11,597 bases of DNA from Campylobacterota bacterium (GCA_013153675.1 JAADEA010000121.1:1-11597), one strand, 5' to 3'; numbered from the stretch's first letter, positions 1-7,103 are shown. Translations and numbers: made by a program. The notes: generated from the letters alone by a model not told the origin.

Positions 1-190
1 TTATTGCGCAATTTTCGCACTCTTCTATCTCATTTCTTAAATGAAAAGCCATCTCATAAGCAAGTTTTTGATGTTTTATCATAGGAGCCGGTGCCATGGA
101 TATAGGGATACCCTCTATTAGTTCCCAATCACCCTCCCAATTTTTATAATCACTATATGTATATCTCTCAATTTCGCAGATACTTTGCAT
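1..190 (-). CDS. Uma2-family (DUF820) nuclease-like protein, N-terminal 63 residues only
   Basis: Translating the minus strand from the ATG at 188-190 gives an open frame that leaves the window at base 1, so the 3' part is missing. The 63 visible residues show the start of a Uma2/DUF820 domain: YTYSDY at 10-15, WELIEG at 22-27 (family pattern ELI-G) and MAPAP followed by H40-Q41. In this family these precede the PD-(D/E)XK-type acidic residues, which would lie beyond the edge and cannot be checked. Family members are usually near 190 residues and their biological role is poorly defined; many genomes carry several copies. A very purine-rich ribosome site (GGGGAGGG) lies 7 nt before the ATG, and an extended -10 lies further upstream, so it may be transcribed separately from panC, which ends 69 bp upstream. 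Family call fairly sure; function unknown. Confidence 0.75.
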   Translation of the reverse strand, partial: MQSICEIERYTYSDYKNWEGDWELIEGIPISMAPAPMIKHQKLAYEMAFHLRNEIEECENCAI

Positions 191-217
191 ACTACTACCC
201 TCCCCTCTTAGTAGTAT
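189..217 (-). promoter_or_regulatory. 9-bp dyad framing the ribosome site of the Uma2 gene
   Basis: ATACTACTA at 189-197 and TAGTAGTAT at 209-217 are perfect inverted repeats separated by 11 bases. In minus-strand RNA the 11-base loop is AGAGGGGAGGG, the Shine-Dalgarno sequence, and the 3' arm includes the first two bases of the ATG. It could be an RNA hairpin presenting the ribosome site or a DNA operator overlapping the transcription start; the sequence does not decide. Confidence 0.4.
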
Positions 218-219
218 AT

Positions 220-228
220 ATTATATCA
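220..228 (-). promoter_or_regulatory. Extended -10 promoter element before the Uma2 gene
   Basis: On the minus strand the sequence reads TGATATAAT, a match to the extended -10 pattern TGnTATAAT, about 30 bases before the ATG. No -35 box is visible, which is normal for the main sigma factor of Campylobacterota. The start of transcription would fall near 213, inside the dyad. Confidence 0.45.
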
Positions 229-259
229 AAAGTAAAAATTGCTCTTATTCTTAATAGTA

Positions 260-1084
260 CTATATCCAAATATTATCAATTAATCTTGTATTTCCAACCC
301 ATGCAGCTACTAAAACAATACTATTATCTAACTTGATTTTAGAAATCTCATTAAAATCTCTATCTACAAAGGCAATATAATCAATTTTAACATTATCTTT
401 TAATATCTCCTCCATCTCTTTTTTAATAACTTCCACATCTAAAACATTAGCTGCTACAAGCTTAGCAGCTCTTTTTAAAGCTCTTGATATACTAAGTGCC
501 CTTACTCTTTCATCTTTAGATAAATAAACATTTCTACTACTTAATGCTAAGCCATCATCATCTCTTACAATCTCACAAGGAACTATTTTAATATCTAAAA
601 ATAATCTCTCAACCATATCTCTAATAAGATATAATTGCTGGGCATCTTTTTTTCCAAAATATCCTTTTGATGGTTTTACTAAATTAAAAAGTTTTAATAC
701 AACTTGCAAAACACCATCAAAATGACCTGGACGTTTTGCCCCTTCTAATATAAATCCTTTAATCTTTGGAGCTAATATCTTTAACTCATCTTTTGCATAA
801 ATCTCATTAGCATTTGGCATAAATAAGATATCTACTTTTGCCCTTTTACAAATCTCTATATCTGCCTCTTCTTTTCTTGGATATTTAGAAAAATCTTCTC
901 CTTCTAAAAATTGAGTTGGATTAACAAAAATAGATACTATTGTATAATCATTCTCATCTACACTTCTATTAATTAAAGAGAGATGTCCTTTATGTAAAGC
1001 CCCCATTGTAGGCACAAATCCCACGCTTCCATTAAGCTTTGACCTAAAATCTTTTAGCTCTTCAATACTCCTTGCTATCAACAC
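260..1084 (-). CDS. panC: Pantothenate synthetase (pantoate--beta-alanine ligase) PanC
   Basis: Cytoplasmic enzyme that joins pantoate and beta-alanine at the cost of ATP to AMP, the last step of pantothenate (vitamin B5) synthesis. The protein shows the PanC signature near its start: [17 protein letters not shown], with the HxGH nucleotide-binding motif at residues 31-34. It also shows [24 protein letters not shown] and the KMSKS-like [10 protein letters not shown] chose the GTG at 1082-1084 because AAGGA (1093-1097) lies 8 bases upstream and the resulting 274 residues match the family's usual 273-283. The frame stays open up to a TTG at 1129 and an ATG at 1123 (289 and 287 residues), but these have no good ribosome site and add an N-terminal extension PanC proteins normally lack. 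Divergent from prfB; the Uma2 gene follows downstream. Confidence 0.95.
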   Translation of the reverse strand: MLIARSIEELKDFRSKLNGSVGFVPTMGALHKGHLSLINRSVDENDYTIVSIFVNPTQFLEGEDFSKYPRKEEADIEICKRAKVDILFMPNANEIYAKDELKILAPKIKGFILEGAKRPGHFDGVLQVVLKLFNLVKPSKGYFGKKDAQQLYLIRDMVERLFLDIKIVPCEIVRDDDGLALSSRNVYLSKDERVRALSISRALKRAAKLVAANVLDVEVIKKEMEEILKDNVKIDYIAFVDRDFNEISKIKLDNSIVLVAAWVGNTRLIDNIWI

Positions 1085-1092
1085 TCTATCTA

Positions 1093-1097
1093 TCCTT
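1093..1097 (-). promoter_or_regulatory. Ribosome site deciding the panC start
   Basis: AAGGA on the minus strand, 8 bases before GTG 1082-1084. The upstream alternatives, ATG 1123 and TTG 1129, have no comparable site, so this favours the shorter protein. Confidence 0.6.
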
Positions 1098-1111
1098 GTT
1101 TCAAAGAATTT

Positions 1112-1120
1112 TGATAAAAT
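1112..1120 (+). promoter_or_regulatory. Candidate extended -10 for prfB
   Basis: TGATAAAAT at 1112-1120 fits TGnTAwAAT and lies 31 bases before the prfB ATG, leaving room for a short leader with the AAGGA ribosome site at 1139-1143. On the opposite strand TATGAT (1119-1124) could be the -10 of panC, so the two divergent promoters may overlap. In DNA this AT-rich such matches also occur by chance. Confidence 0.35.
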
Positions 1121-1151
1121 CATATCCAAATTTTTAATAAGGATAGCTCAA

Positions 1152-2264
1152 ATGGATAATTATGAATATAGTGAGCTTTTAAAAAGTTTAGAGACCAAAG
1201 TAAAAAATATAGAAAATATTCTTCAACCAAAAAAACTAAAAGAGAGATTAAAAGAGATTGAAGAGTTAGAACAAGATCCCTCTTTTTGGAGCGACGCTAA
1301 AAGATCAGCCAAAATATCCCAAGAAAAGCGCTCTCTTCAAAGGCAACTTGAGAGCTTTAATAGAGCAAAAGATGCATTAAATGATGCAAAAGAGTATTTT
1401 GAACTAAGTGTTGCAGAAAATGATCAAGAGAGTTTAGAGCTACTATTTGAAGAGAGTGAAAATTTAAAGAAAATTATTGAAGATCTTGAGATTCAAACAA
1501 TGCTTAGCGATAAACATGATAATTCAAACGCAATTATTACAATTCATCCAGGTGCTGGAGGAACAGAGTCGCAAGATTGGGCAAGTATTCTTTATAGAAT
1601 GTATCTAAGATGGGCTGAGAGACATGGTTTTAAAGTAGAAGTATTAGATTATCAGCCAGGAGAAGAAGCAGGCATTAAAGATGTAACATTTATTATAAAA
1701 GGTGAAAATGCATATGGCTATTTAAAAGTTGAAAATGGTATACATAGGCTTGTTAGAATAAGTCCTTTTGATTCAAATGCAAGAAGACATACCTCTTTTG
1801 CTTCGGTAGTAGTCTCCCCAGAGATAGAAGATGATATAGATATAAAGATTGAAGAAAAAGATATTAGAATAGATACTTTTAGAGCAAGTGGAGCTGGTGG
1901 ACAACATGTAAATAAGACAGAAAGTGCAATTAGAATTACCCATATCCCAACTGGAATTGTAGTTCAATGTCAAAATGATAGAAGCCAACATAAAAACAAA
2001 GCAGCAGCTATGAAGATGTTAAAATCAAGATTATATGAATATGAGAAGAGAAAAAAAGAGTCTGAAAATAAAGATGAGCCAAAGAGTGAAATTGGATGGG
2101 GACACCAAATTAGATCATATGTACTCCAACCATATCAACAAGTAAAAGATAGTAGAAGTAATCAAGCTTTTAGCAATGTAGATGCTATATTAGATGGGGA
2201 TATAGATAAATTAATAGAAGGAGTTTTAATAGCTCAAGCAAATAAAAAAGAGGATAGATCCTAA
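1152..2264 (+). CDS. prfB: Peptide chain release factor 2 (RF2)
   Basis: Recognises UGA and UAA in the ribosomal A site and triggers release of the finished protein. The 370-residue product has the full RF2 layout: an N-terminal helical, coiled-coil-like domain (1-110), the stop-codon recognition tripeptide SPF at 204-206 (RF2 type; RF1 would have PxT), and the catalytic GGQ at 249-251 in [12 protein letters not shown]. Length agrees with the family (about 365). Unlike prfB of E. coli and many bacteria, there is no in-frame TGA with a CTT-TGA-C slippery site near codon 25: the equivalent region reads CTT CAA (about 1220-1226) and the frame is continuous. The autoregulatory frameshift is therefore absent. 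AAGGA lies 8 bases before the ATG. It converges on the DUF1439 gene with only 3 bases between stop codons. Confidence 0.97.
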   Translation: MDNYEYSELLKSLETKVKNIENILQPKKLKERLKEIEELEQDPSFWSDAKRSAKISQEKRSLQRQLESFNRAKDALNDAKEYFELSVAENDQESLELLFEESENLKKIIEDLEIQTMLSDKHDNSNAIITIHPGAGGTESQDWASILYRMYLRWAERHGFKVEVLDYQPGEEAGIKDVTFIIKGENAYGYLKVENGIHRLVRISPFDSNARRHTSFASVVVSPEIEDDIDIKIEEKDIRIDTFRASGAGGQHVNKTESAIRITHIPTGIVVQCQNDRSQHKNKAAAMKMLKSRLYEYEKRKKESENKDEPKSEIGWGHQIRSYVLQPYQQVKDSRSNQAFSNVDAILDGDIDKLIEGVLIAQANKKEDRS

Positions 2265-2276
2265 AAATTATCCTCT
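2241..2276 (-). terminator. Intrinsic terminator of the dapE-to-lipoprotein operon
   Basis: AGAGGATA (2249-2256) and TATCCTCT (2269-2276) form an 8-bp stem with a 12-base loop. Read on the minus strand, the stem is followed directly by a T-rich run (TTTTTATT), the pattern of a rho-independent terminator. The stem overlaps the stop codon of the DUF1439 gene and the last codons of prfB. On the plus strand no T-run follows, so it probably serves prfB poorly. Confidence 0.6.
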
Positions 2277-2837
2277 CTCATACTCTATAATTAAATGTCC
2301 ATTTTCAATTTGCATTGATAAGATTTTTCTTAGATCAAATCCTTCTCTCATTTTTACTAAAGGAATAGTCTCTAACTCTTTTTTTACCACATTTGGAATC
2401 TTTCTATATGTCTCAGGAGTAATATAATCTAACAATAAAGGATCTAAAATATCAAGAGATTTAGCTCTTAAAGAAGTAAGAAAAAATAGCCTACTTCTTG
2501 GATCATATCTTAAATATCCCTCAAATGACCCCTCTGCTCCAACCCCCTCTGGAATCTCAAAACTTTTAAATATTAATCTAACTATAATTAATAATCTTTG
2601 ATGAACCAATTGATCTTTAATATATGCTCCAACAATAATTACCTCTTTGTCCTCAAACTTAATGCTTCTTGGAAGAGCTTTCTTTAGAGCTTTATTTAAT
2701 ACTTTTATGGGAATTGAAGTTTTTGAGGTATAGATTATAGGACCAATTAAAGGAATTTTTGAGCAACCCCATCCAAAAAGAGATATTGCACCAACTATCC
2801 CCCCTTTAAGAATTGCTCTTCTTTTAATCATCCTCAA
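2268..2837 (-). CDS. YceB-like DUF1439 putative lipoprotein with RR-motif signal
   Basis: 189-residue exported protein. The N-terminus has RR at 6-7 in KRRAILKGG (close to the Tat motif RRxxLK), a hydrophobic stretch GGIVGAISLFGW, then Cys25, so a lipoprotein signal is likely although GWG before the Cys is a weak lipobox. The body resembles DUF1439/YceB lipoproteins, chiefly in the C-terminal half (LRAKSLDILDPLLLDYITPETYR... then EIPL- and IE-rich strands), a family thought to bind hydrophobic ligands in the periplasm; that function is not proven. Start: TTG at 2837 has AAGGA 7 bases upstream, while ATG 2831 is 13 bases away; the choice changes two residues only. Last gene of the minus-strand operon, 46 bp after the ABC ATPase gene, with a possible own -10 in that gap. 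Family assignment is from memory of the pattern. Confidence 0.65.
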   Translation of the reverse strand: MRMIKRRAILKGGIVGAISLFGWGCSKIPLIGPIIYTSKTSIPIKVLNKALKKALPRSIKFEDKEVIIVGAYIKDQLVHQRLLIIVRLIFKSFEIPEGVGAEGSFEGYLRYDPRSRLFFLTSLRAKSLDILDPLLLDYITPETYRKIPNVVKKELETIPLVKMREGFDLRKILSMQIENGHLIIEYERG

Positions 2838-2844
2838 AAAAAAT

Positions 2845-2849
2845 TCCTT
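2845..2849 (-). promoter_or_regulatory. Ribosome site supporting a TTG start
   Basis: AAGGA on the minus strand lies 7 bases before TTG 2835-2837, separated by a T-run. The next ATG (2829-2831) is 13 bases away, so the TTG is the better-placed start of the DUF1439 lipoprotein. Confidence 0.5.
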
Positions 2850-2860
2850 TTTTGTTTATG

Positions 2861-2866
2861 ATTATA
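2861..2866 (-). promoter_or_regulatory. Weak candidate -10 before the DUF1439 lipoprotein gene
   Basis: TATAAT on the minus strand in the 46-bp gap behind the ABC ATPase gene, 23 bases before the TTG start. No -35 and no TG extension at the right spacing. It could give the lipoprotein gene extra transcription independent of dapE. Confidence 0.25.
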
Positions 2867-2883
2867 CACAATATATTTTATAT

Positions 2884-3549
2884 TTATACTTCATAGAGCG
2901 AATAATTTTGAAGTTTATATACTCTATTACACTCTTTGGCAATTTCTAAATCGTGAGTTACTAAAAATAAGGCTGCATGATATTGATTAATATACCCTTT
3001 TAATATATCTATCACCCTCTTAGCATTATCTCTATCTAAGTTTCCAGTGGGCTCATCTGCAAAGATAATTTTTGGCTTTTTCATTAAAACTCTTGCAATT
3101 GAGACTCTTTGTTGCTGCCCTCCAGAGATATCAGAGACTCTTTTTTTTAAAATATGATCAATTCCAAGCTCTTTTAATATCTCTTTATCTATCTCCTTTT
3201 CTGCTAATAAGGCAGCAACTTCTATATTATCATAAACACTCATTCCTTTAAAGAGATAGTGAGATTGAAAAATAATTCCAATATTTCTTCTTCTAAAAAG
3301 CTCTAACTCCCTATCTTTTAAATTATAAATATCTTTATTTAATATCTCTACTTTTCCTTCATTTGGTTTTAAAAGAGTAGCTAAAATATGCAACAAAGTT
3401 GACTTACCACTCCCACTTCTTCCTATAACTGCCATAGAATCTTTATAACCAAGTTCTATATTTAGATCTTTAAAGAGCAAATAGTCAAATTTATGAGAAA
3501 TCTTTTTTGCTTGTAATAAATTTCCATGTGGCTCAAATTCACTTATCAT
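2884..3549 (-). CDS. LolD/MacB-type ABC transporter ATP-binding protein
   Basis: 221-residue soluble nucleotide-binding subunit with every ABC motif: Walker A GRSGSGKST (43-51), Q-loop Gln95 in IIFQSH, signature ISGGQQQR (141-148), Walker B IIFADE (161-166) with the D-loop LD, and switch His199 in VTHD. The spacing and phrases (GSGKSTLLHIL, EPTGNLD) place it in the LolD/FtsE/MacB group, whose members power lipoprotein release, division or efflux through permeases with few membrane helices. LolD releases outer-membrane lipoproteins from the inner membrane together with LolC/E, but no LolC/E or FtsX-like permease is encoded here. The neighbours are a 133-residue membrane protein (3-bp gap upstream) and a lipoprotein gene downstream. 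GGAGG 9 bases before the ATG. ATPase certain; substrate not. Confidence 0.9.
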   Translation of the reverse strand: MISEFEPHGNLLQAKKISHKFDYLLFKDLNIELGYKDSMAVIGRSGSGKSTLLHILATLLKPNEGKVEILNKDIYNLKDRELELFRRRNIGIIFQSHYLFKGMSVYDNIEVAALLAEKEIDKEILKELGIDHILKKRVSDISGGQQQRVSIARVLMKKPKIIFADEPTGNLDRDNAKRVIDILKGYINQYHAALFLVTHDLEIAKECNRVYKLQNYSLYEV

Positions 3550-3552
3550 ATC

Positions 3553-3954
3553 TTAAAACCTCCCTGCATCAAAGGCAAGATAGATCATAAAAGGATAAAA
3601 TAAAGGAGAGGTAAAATAGAGCCAAATAGGAACTTTTTGAGTTAAAATCTTTTCATACTCTTTTGAACTCTTTTTAGTATCAATAAATAATCTTTTAATT
3701 AGATCTAATTTAACAAAAATATCCATAACTTTCATTCCCAGCGCAATTAGTATAGGAAAGTTTAAAAGATTAAATTTTAATGAAATATACAAAATCCATA
3801 AAAAATTTATATGCATAGCAAAAAATAAAAATATGCTTTTTTTATAGATTCTATATGCTTTTTGAAGAGAACCATATAAAGTAGGAGAATATTGCCATGC
3901 AAGCTCTAAAATCTCAAATATAAAAGCAACTCCAACAATAAATGCTATATCCAT
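3553..3954 (-). CDS. Small membrane protein, four predicted helices, unknown function
   Basis: 133 residues, very hydrophobic, with likely membrane helices near 3-20, 40-59, 65-83 and 108-127 joined by a short basic loop (about 84-107, rich in K, with DTKKSSKEYEK). I recognise no family. It has no large periplasmic domain, so it does not look like LolC, LolE, FtsX or MacB. The ATG overlaps the dapE stop as TAATG, and the ABC ATPase gene begins 3 bases after its stop, so the three are probably translated as a coupled unit. This position makes it a candidate partner of the ATPase, by context only. It could equally be an unrelated conserved Campylobacterota membrane protein. Confidence 0.75.
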   Translation of the reverse strand: MDIAFIVGVAFIFEILELAWQYSPTLYGSLQKAYRIYKKSIFLFFAMHINFLWILYISLKFNLLNFPILIALGMKVMDIFVKLDLIKRLFIDTKKSSKEYEKILTQKVPIWLYFTSPLFYPFMIYLAFDAGRF

Positions 3955-5060
3955 TAAAAACTCTTTATAAAGATTTTAAAAATCTTATATAACTTTTTAA
4001 CCTCATCAATCCCTACCCTCTCATTTGGAGCATGAATTGTATCATTTAATACTCCAAACTCAACAGTTGGTATATTATATTGTCCAAAAAATCTTGCATC
4101 ACTTGTTCCTCCTGCTGTTGAAAGCTTTGGAACTATTGATAGCTCCTCTTCAATAGATTTACTTAAAACTTTTACAATTTTTGAGTTTGCATCTGTTAAA
4201 AATGGATAGGCAGATTGATTTAGAGTTAGCATAAAATCCAAATGATCAAAATATTTATGGATAAATTCTCTAATATCATCTAAAGAGGTTTTTGTAGAGT
4301 TTCTAATATTAAACATCATTTTAAGAGTTTGAGGAGTTACATTAGTAACTTCCATACCACTTTTTAAATAGGTAATTACAAATTTACTTGGCTCAAAAAA
4401 TTCATCCCCATTATCTAAATTTACCCCTGCAATCTTTGGCAAAATTGGAGCAATCAACTCAATTGGATTTATAGCTTTAGAAGGATATGCCACATGTCCT
4501 TGTTTACCATTTAAGATTAATGTTCCATTAATAGAGCCTCTTCTTCCTATTTTAATAGCATCTCCAAATCTTTTTTCACAAGTTGGCTCAGCTACAAGTG
4601 CATAATCTGGCAAAAGAGATCTTTTTTTTAGCTCTTCTAAAACCAATTTTGTACCATATTTTGCCTCACCCTCCTCATCAGATGTTAAAAGAATAGATAA
4701 TCTTCCATTAAATGTATCAATATCTTTAATTGCTGCTACAAAAGCAGCAACTCCACTTTTCATATCTTGAGCCCCTCTCCCATAGATATAACCATTTTCT
4801 ATCTTTGGAGTAAATGGATCACTATTCCATCCCTCCCCTGGCGGTACCACATCAATATGACCAGCAAATAATAGATGTTCTCCCTCTCCAAATTTTTTTG
4901 TTAAAAATAGATTTTTTACACCCTCTTTTTGTATAAAAAGAGGCTCAAAATTATCTAAATATGAAGCTATAAAATCTAAAAGCCCCTCTTCTTTTGGAGT
5001 AATAGTTGGATAAGATATAAATTTAATTAATAGATCTATAACATCAATTTTTCTTTTCAT
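3954..5060 (-). CDS. dapE: Succinyl-diaminopimelate desuccinylase DapE
   Basis: Zinc-dependent M20 hydrolase that cleaves N-succinyl-LL-diaminopimelate to succinate and LL-diaminopimelate, giving precursors for lysine and peptidoglycan. All expected residues are present: His68 and Asp70 in GHIDVVPPGEGW, bridging Asp99 in GRGAQDMKSG, catalytic Glu129 and Glu130 in SDEEGEA, Glu158 in AEPT, the GGTSDARF signature (317-324) and His343 near the end (DTIHAPNE). Between lies the lid/dimerisation domain (about 178-290). At 368 residues it is full length; GGTSD and the DapE-type AEPT favour DapE over other M20 peptidases. It is the first gene of the minus-strand operon, divergent from gatC across 142 bp, and its stop overlaps the next start (TAATG). 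Confidence 0.93.
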   Translation of the reverse strand: MKRKIDVIDLLIKFISYPTITPKEEGLLDFIASYLDNFEPLFIQKEGVKNLFLTKKFGEGEHLLFAGHIDVVPPGEGWNSDPFTPKIENGYIYGRGAQDMKSGVAAFVAAIKDIDTFNGRLSILLTSDEEGEAKYGTKLVLEELKKRSLLPDYALVAEPTCEKRFGDAIKIGRRGSINGTLILNGKQGHVAYPSKAINPIELIAPILPKIAGVNLDNGDEFFEPSKFVITYLKSGMEVTNVTPQTLKMMFNIRNSTKTSLDDIREFIHKYFDHLDFMLTLNQSAYPFLTDANSKIVKVLSKSIEEELSIVPKLSTAGGTSDARFFGQYNIPTVEFGVLNDTIHAPNERVGIDEVKKLYKIFKIFIKSF

Positions 5061-5095
5061 AATAAACTTCTTTAGCTAAAAAAATTTAAAAGTTA

Positions 5096-5101
5096 ATTAT
5101 A
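5096..5101 (-). promoter_or_regulatory. Candidate -10 of the dapE operon
   Basis: TATAAT on the minus strand, 35 bases before the dapE ATG, in the 142-bp divergent region. No clear -35 at normal spacing. The surrounding DNA is nearly pure A+T, so the match is suggestive only. Confidence 0.35.
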
Positions 5102-5168
5102 TAATATTTTGCTAAAATAAAAAATTGAACATTTTACGATATTTTTAGAACATTTAAGAGATTTAATA

Positions 5169-5174
5169 TATAAT
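5169..5174 (+). promoter_or_regulatory. Candidate -10 of the gatC-fur-glyA operon
   Basis: TATAAT inside TATATAAT, with a weak TTAGAA at 5145-5150 (18-bp spacing). Transcription would start near 5181, leaving a short leader with AAGGA at 5191-5195, 7 bases before the gatC ATG. A second possible extended -10, TGCTAAAAT, is at 5110-5118. I see no convincing Fur-binding site, although this region probably drives fur. Confidence 0.4.
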
Positions 5175-5202
5175 CAATTTATAAATTTTAAAGGAATAAA
5201 AA

Positions 5203-5493
5203 ATGGAAATAGATAATAGAGTTTTAGAAAAATTAGAAAATCTTTCATACCTAAAAATAGATGAAGAAAAAAGAGATGAGGTAATTGAGCAATTATCAAA
5301 AATATTAGAATATGTAGAAAATCTTAATGAACTTGATACATCCAATATAGACAGCTACTTTTCTATTTTAGAAAATGGTACTCCACTTAGAGAAGATATA
5401 CCTCAAAAAGATGAATCTGTAGTTGAAATAATTTTAAAGCATGCCCCTCAAACTAAAGATGATTTCTTTATTGTACCTGCAATTATAGGATAG
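5203..5493 (+). CDS. gatC: Asp-tRNA(Asn)/Glu-tRNA(Gln) amidotransferase subunit C
   Basis: Small subunit of the GatCAB complex, which converts mischarged Glu-tRNA(Gln) and/or Asp-tRNA(Asn) to the correct amide form in organisms lacking glutaminyl- or asparaginyl-tRNA synthetase; GatC wraps around GatA and stabilises it. The 96 residues match the family in length and layout: N-terminal helices LEKLENLSYLKIDEEKRDEVIEQLSKILEYVENLNELD, then the conserved loop with PLREDIP (60-66) and the C-terminal FFIVPAIIG ending (family pattern F-VP-V). gatA and gatB are not in this window, which is common. AAGGA lies 7 bases before the ATG. First gene of the plus-strand operon, 3 bp before pilT. Confidence 0.92.
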   Translation: MEIDNRVLEKLENLSYLKIDEEKRDEVIEQLSKILEYVENLNELDTSNIDSYFSILENGTPLREDIPQKDESVVEIILKHAPQTKDDFFIVPAIIG

Positions 5494-5496
5494 AAA

Positions 5497-6582
5497 ATGG
5501 GTAGCGAAAACTTAGAGCCATTACTTCTAACCTTAATTAATAATAAAGGATCAGACCTTCACTTAATTCCAGGGCATAAACCATCTATTAGAATTGATGG
5601 AGAGTTATATCCATTAGAGTATCCAACTCTAACTGGAAAGATGATAGAGACTCTCTGTATGCCCTACTTAGATAATAAAGATTTAGAAAAATTAAAAAAA
5701 GGTGTAGAAGTTGATGGAGTAGCGATCTTAGAAGGAAAGGGGCGTTTTCGTTTTAATATCTATCTATCTATGGGAGAGATGGCAGCTGCTTTTAGGCTTA
5801 TTCCTATTAAAATACCAAGACTAAATGAGCTGTTTGCTCCAGAAGTATTTGCCAAATTAATGGAGCATCAAAGAGGTCTTATATTAGTTACTGGACCAAC
5901 AGGAAGCGGTAAATCTACTACCCTTGCAGCAATGTTACATGAGGCAAATCTTACTCAAAGTCGCCATATTATTACAGTAGAAGATCCAGTGGAATTTTTC
6001 CACAATCCAATTAAATGTAATATATCTCATAGACAAGTAGAAAGAGATACTGAAAATTTTGCTACCGCCTTAAAATATGCCCTTCGTCAAGATCCAGATA
6101 TTATCTTAGTTGGGGAGATGAGGGATAAAGAGACTATATCTGCTGCTCTTACTGCAGCTGAGACTGGACACTTGGTTCTATCTACCTTGCATACAAACTC
6201 AGCCCCAAGAACAATTCACAGAATTGTTGATAGCTTTAATGCAGAAGAACAAAACCAGGTTAGAGCAATGCTTGCAGATTCTCTAATTGCAGTTATAGCC
6301 CAATCTCTATTACCTAAAATTGGTGGTGGAAGAACTGCAGTATGGGAGATTATGATTACAAATAATGCAATTGCAAACCTAATTAGAGAAGGAAAAATTC
6401 ACCAAATCTACTCTACTATGCAGCTTGGAAGAGGCGAGAGTCAAATGCAAACACAAAGTGAAAATTTAGCAAGATTAATTAGAGAGGGGGTAATAGATGT
6501 AAAAACAGCATTTAAATATGCTCTATATCCAGAAGAGTTAAAAACACTCATACCACCCCACCTATATAATGGAATAGCTTAA
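5497..6582 (+). CDS. pilT: Type IV pilus retraction ATPase PilT
   Basis: Hexameric cytoplasmic motor of the GspE/PilT family that depolymerises type IV pili for twitching and DNA uptake. Visible motifs: N-terminal PAS-like domain with GSDLHL (18-23), Walker A GPTGSGKST (133-141), Asp box ITVEDPVEF (159-167), Walker B ILVGEMRD with Glu207 (203-210), His box TGHLVLSTLHT (223-233) and the PilT-specific AIANLIRE (291-298; family AIRNLIRE), which is needed for retraction and separates it from extension ATPases. No zinc tetracysteine motif of PilB is present. 361 residues, near normal. PilU is the main alternative; AIANLIRE and the length favour PilT. It sits between gatC and cvpA with no other pilus gene nearby. 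AGGA lies about 6 bases before the ATG. Confidence 0.92.
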   Translation: MGSENLEPLLLTLINNKGSDLHLIPGHKPSIRIDGELYPLEYPTLTGKMIETLCMPYLDNKDLEKLKKGVEVDGVAILEGKGRFRFNIYLSMGEMAAAFRLIPIKIPRLNELFAPEVFAKLMEHQRGLILVTGPTGSGKSTTLAAMLHEANLTQSRHIITVEDPVEFFHNPIKCNISHRQVERDTENFATALKYALRQDPDIILVGEMRDKETISAALTAAETGHLVLSTLHTNSAPRTIHRIVDSFNAEEQNQVRAMLADSLIAVIAQSLLPKIGGGRTAVWEIMITNNAIANLIREGKIHQIYSTMQLGRGESQMQTQSENLARLIREGVIDVKTAFKYALYPEELKTLIPPHLYNGIA

Positions 6583-6593
6583 AAGGAGCAAAA

Positions 6594-7103
6594 ATGACAA
6601 ATATCTTTTCAAATCCATTTGATATAACAATTATAGCCCTAATTGTCCTCCTCTCCCTCAAAGGATTAATAAATGGAGCATTAAAAGAGATTATGGGATT
6701 TTTAGGTTTAATAGGTGGACTCTTTGCAGGTTCAAGATTAGCTCCTTCATTTGCAAAATTTATAAAAAGTAATGCCAATTTACAAATAGATGAATCTACA
6801 CTAAAAATTATATCTTTCTTTATAATTTTAGGGGCAATTTGGTTATTTTTTGTAGGTCTTGGAAGAATATTATCAGCTCTTACAGCTCATATGGAAACAT
6901 CTATTTTAAGCAGACTTCTTGGTTTTGTTATCTCTGGAGCAAAATATTTCTTTGTTTTATCTTTAATCGTGGTAGCTATCTACAATACTCCAAAAATTCA
7001 TATGAAATTACAAAAATATTTAGAAAAAAGTCACTTAGCACCTACTATGAGAGAGATGGGTAATGCACTAATTGCTACTCCAGAATTGACAAGGAATCAG
7101 TAA
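6594..7103 (+). CDS. CvpA-family membrane protein
   Basis: 169-residue inner-membrane protein. The N-terminus FDITIIALIVLLSLKGLINGALKE followed by GFLGLIGGLFAG is typical of the CvpA (colicin V production) family, with helices near 9-26, 33-47, 70-94 and 107-130 and a soluble C-terminal tail. In E. coli cvpA is named for an effect on colicin V secretion; its molecular role is unsettled. A CvpA-like gene directly before fur or lysS is, as I recall, conserved in Campylobacter and Helicobacter, which supports the call. AAGGAG lies 5 bases before the ATG; the fur GTG follows 2 bases after its stop, so translation is probably coupled. The family is firm, the function is not. Confidence 0.85.
   Translation: MTNIFSNPFDITIIALIVLLSLKGLINGALKEIMGFLGLIGGLFAGSRLAPSFAKFIKSNANLQIDESTLKIISFFIILGAIWLFFVGLGRILSALTAHMETSILSRLLGFVISGAKYFFVLSLIVVAIYNTPKIHMKLQKYLEKSHLAPTMREMGNALIATPELTRNQ

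Noticed and set aside
1..20. A matching fold-back at the left edge
   Set aside because: I looked for a reverse-complement copy of the first bases nearby and saw none; the 8-bp TTGCGCAA palindrome at 4-11 is too short to mean much.
5176..5187. 12-bp perfect palindrome AATTTATAAATT near the predicted gatC transcription start
   Set aside because: Only A and T; palindromes of this kind are frequent by chance in such DNA and it does not match a Fur box well.
6548..6778. Minus-strand open frame over the pilT/cvpA boundary, and similar frames inside gatC, prfB, cvpA, fur, glyA and the DUF1882-like gene
   Set aside because: All lie within strong coding genes, lack ribosome sites and have no recognisable protein features.
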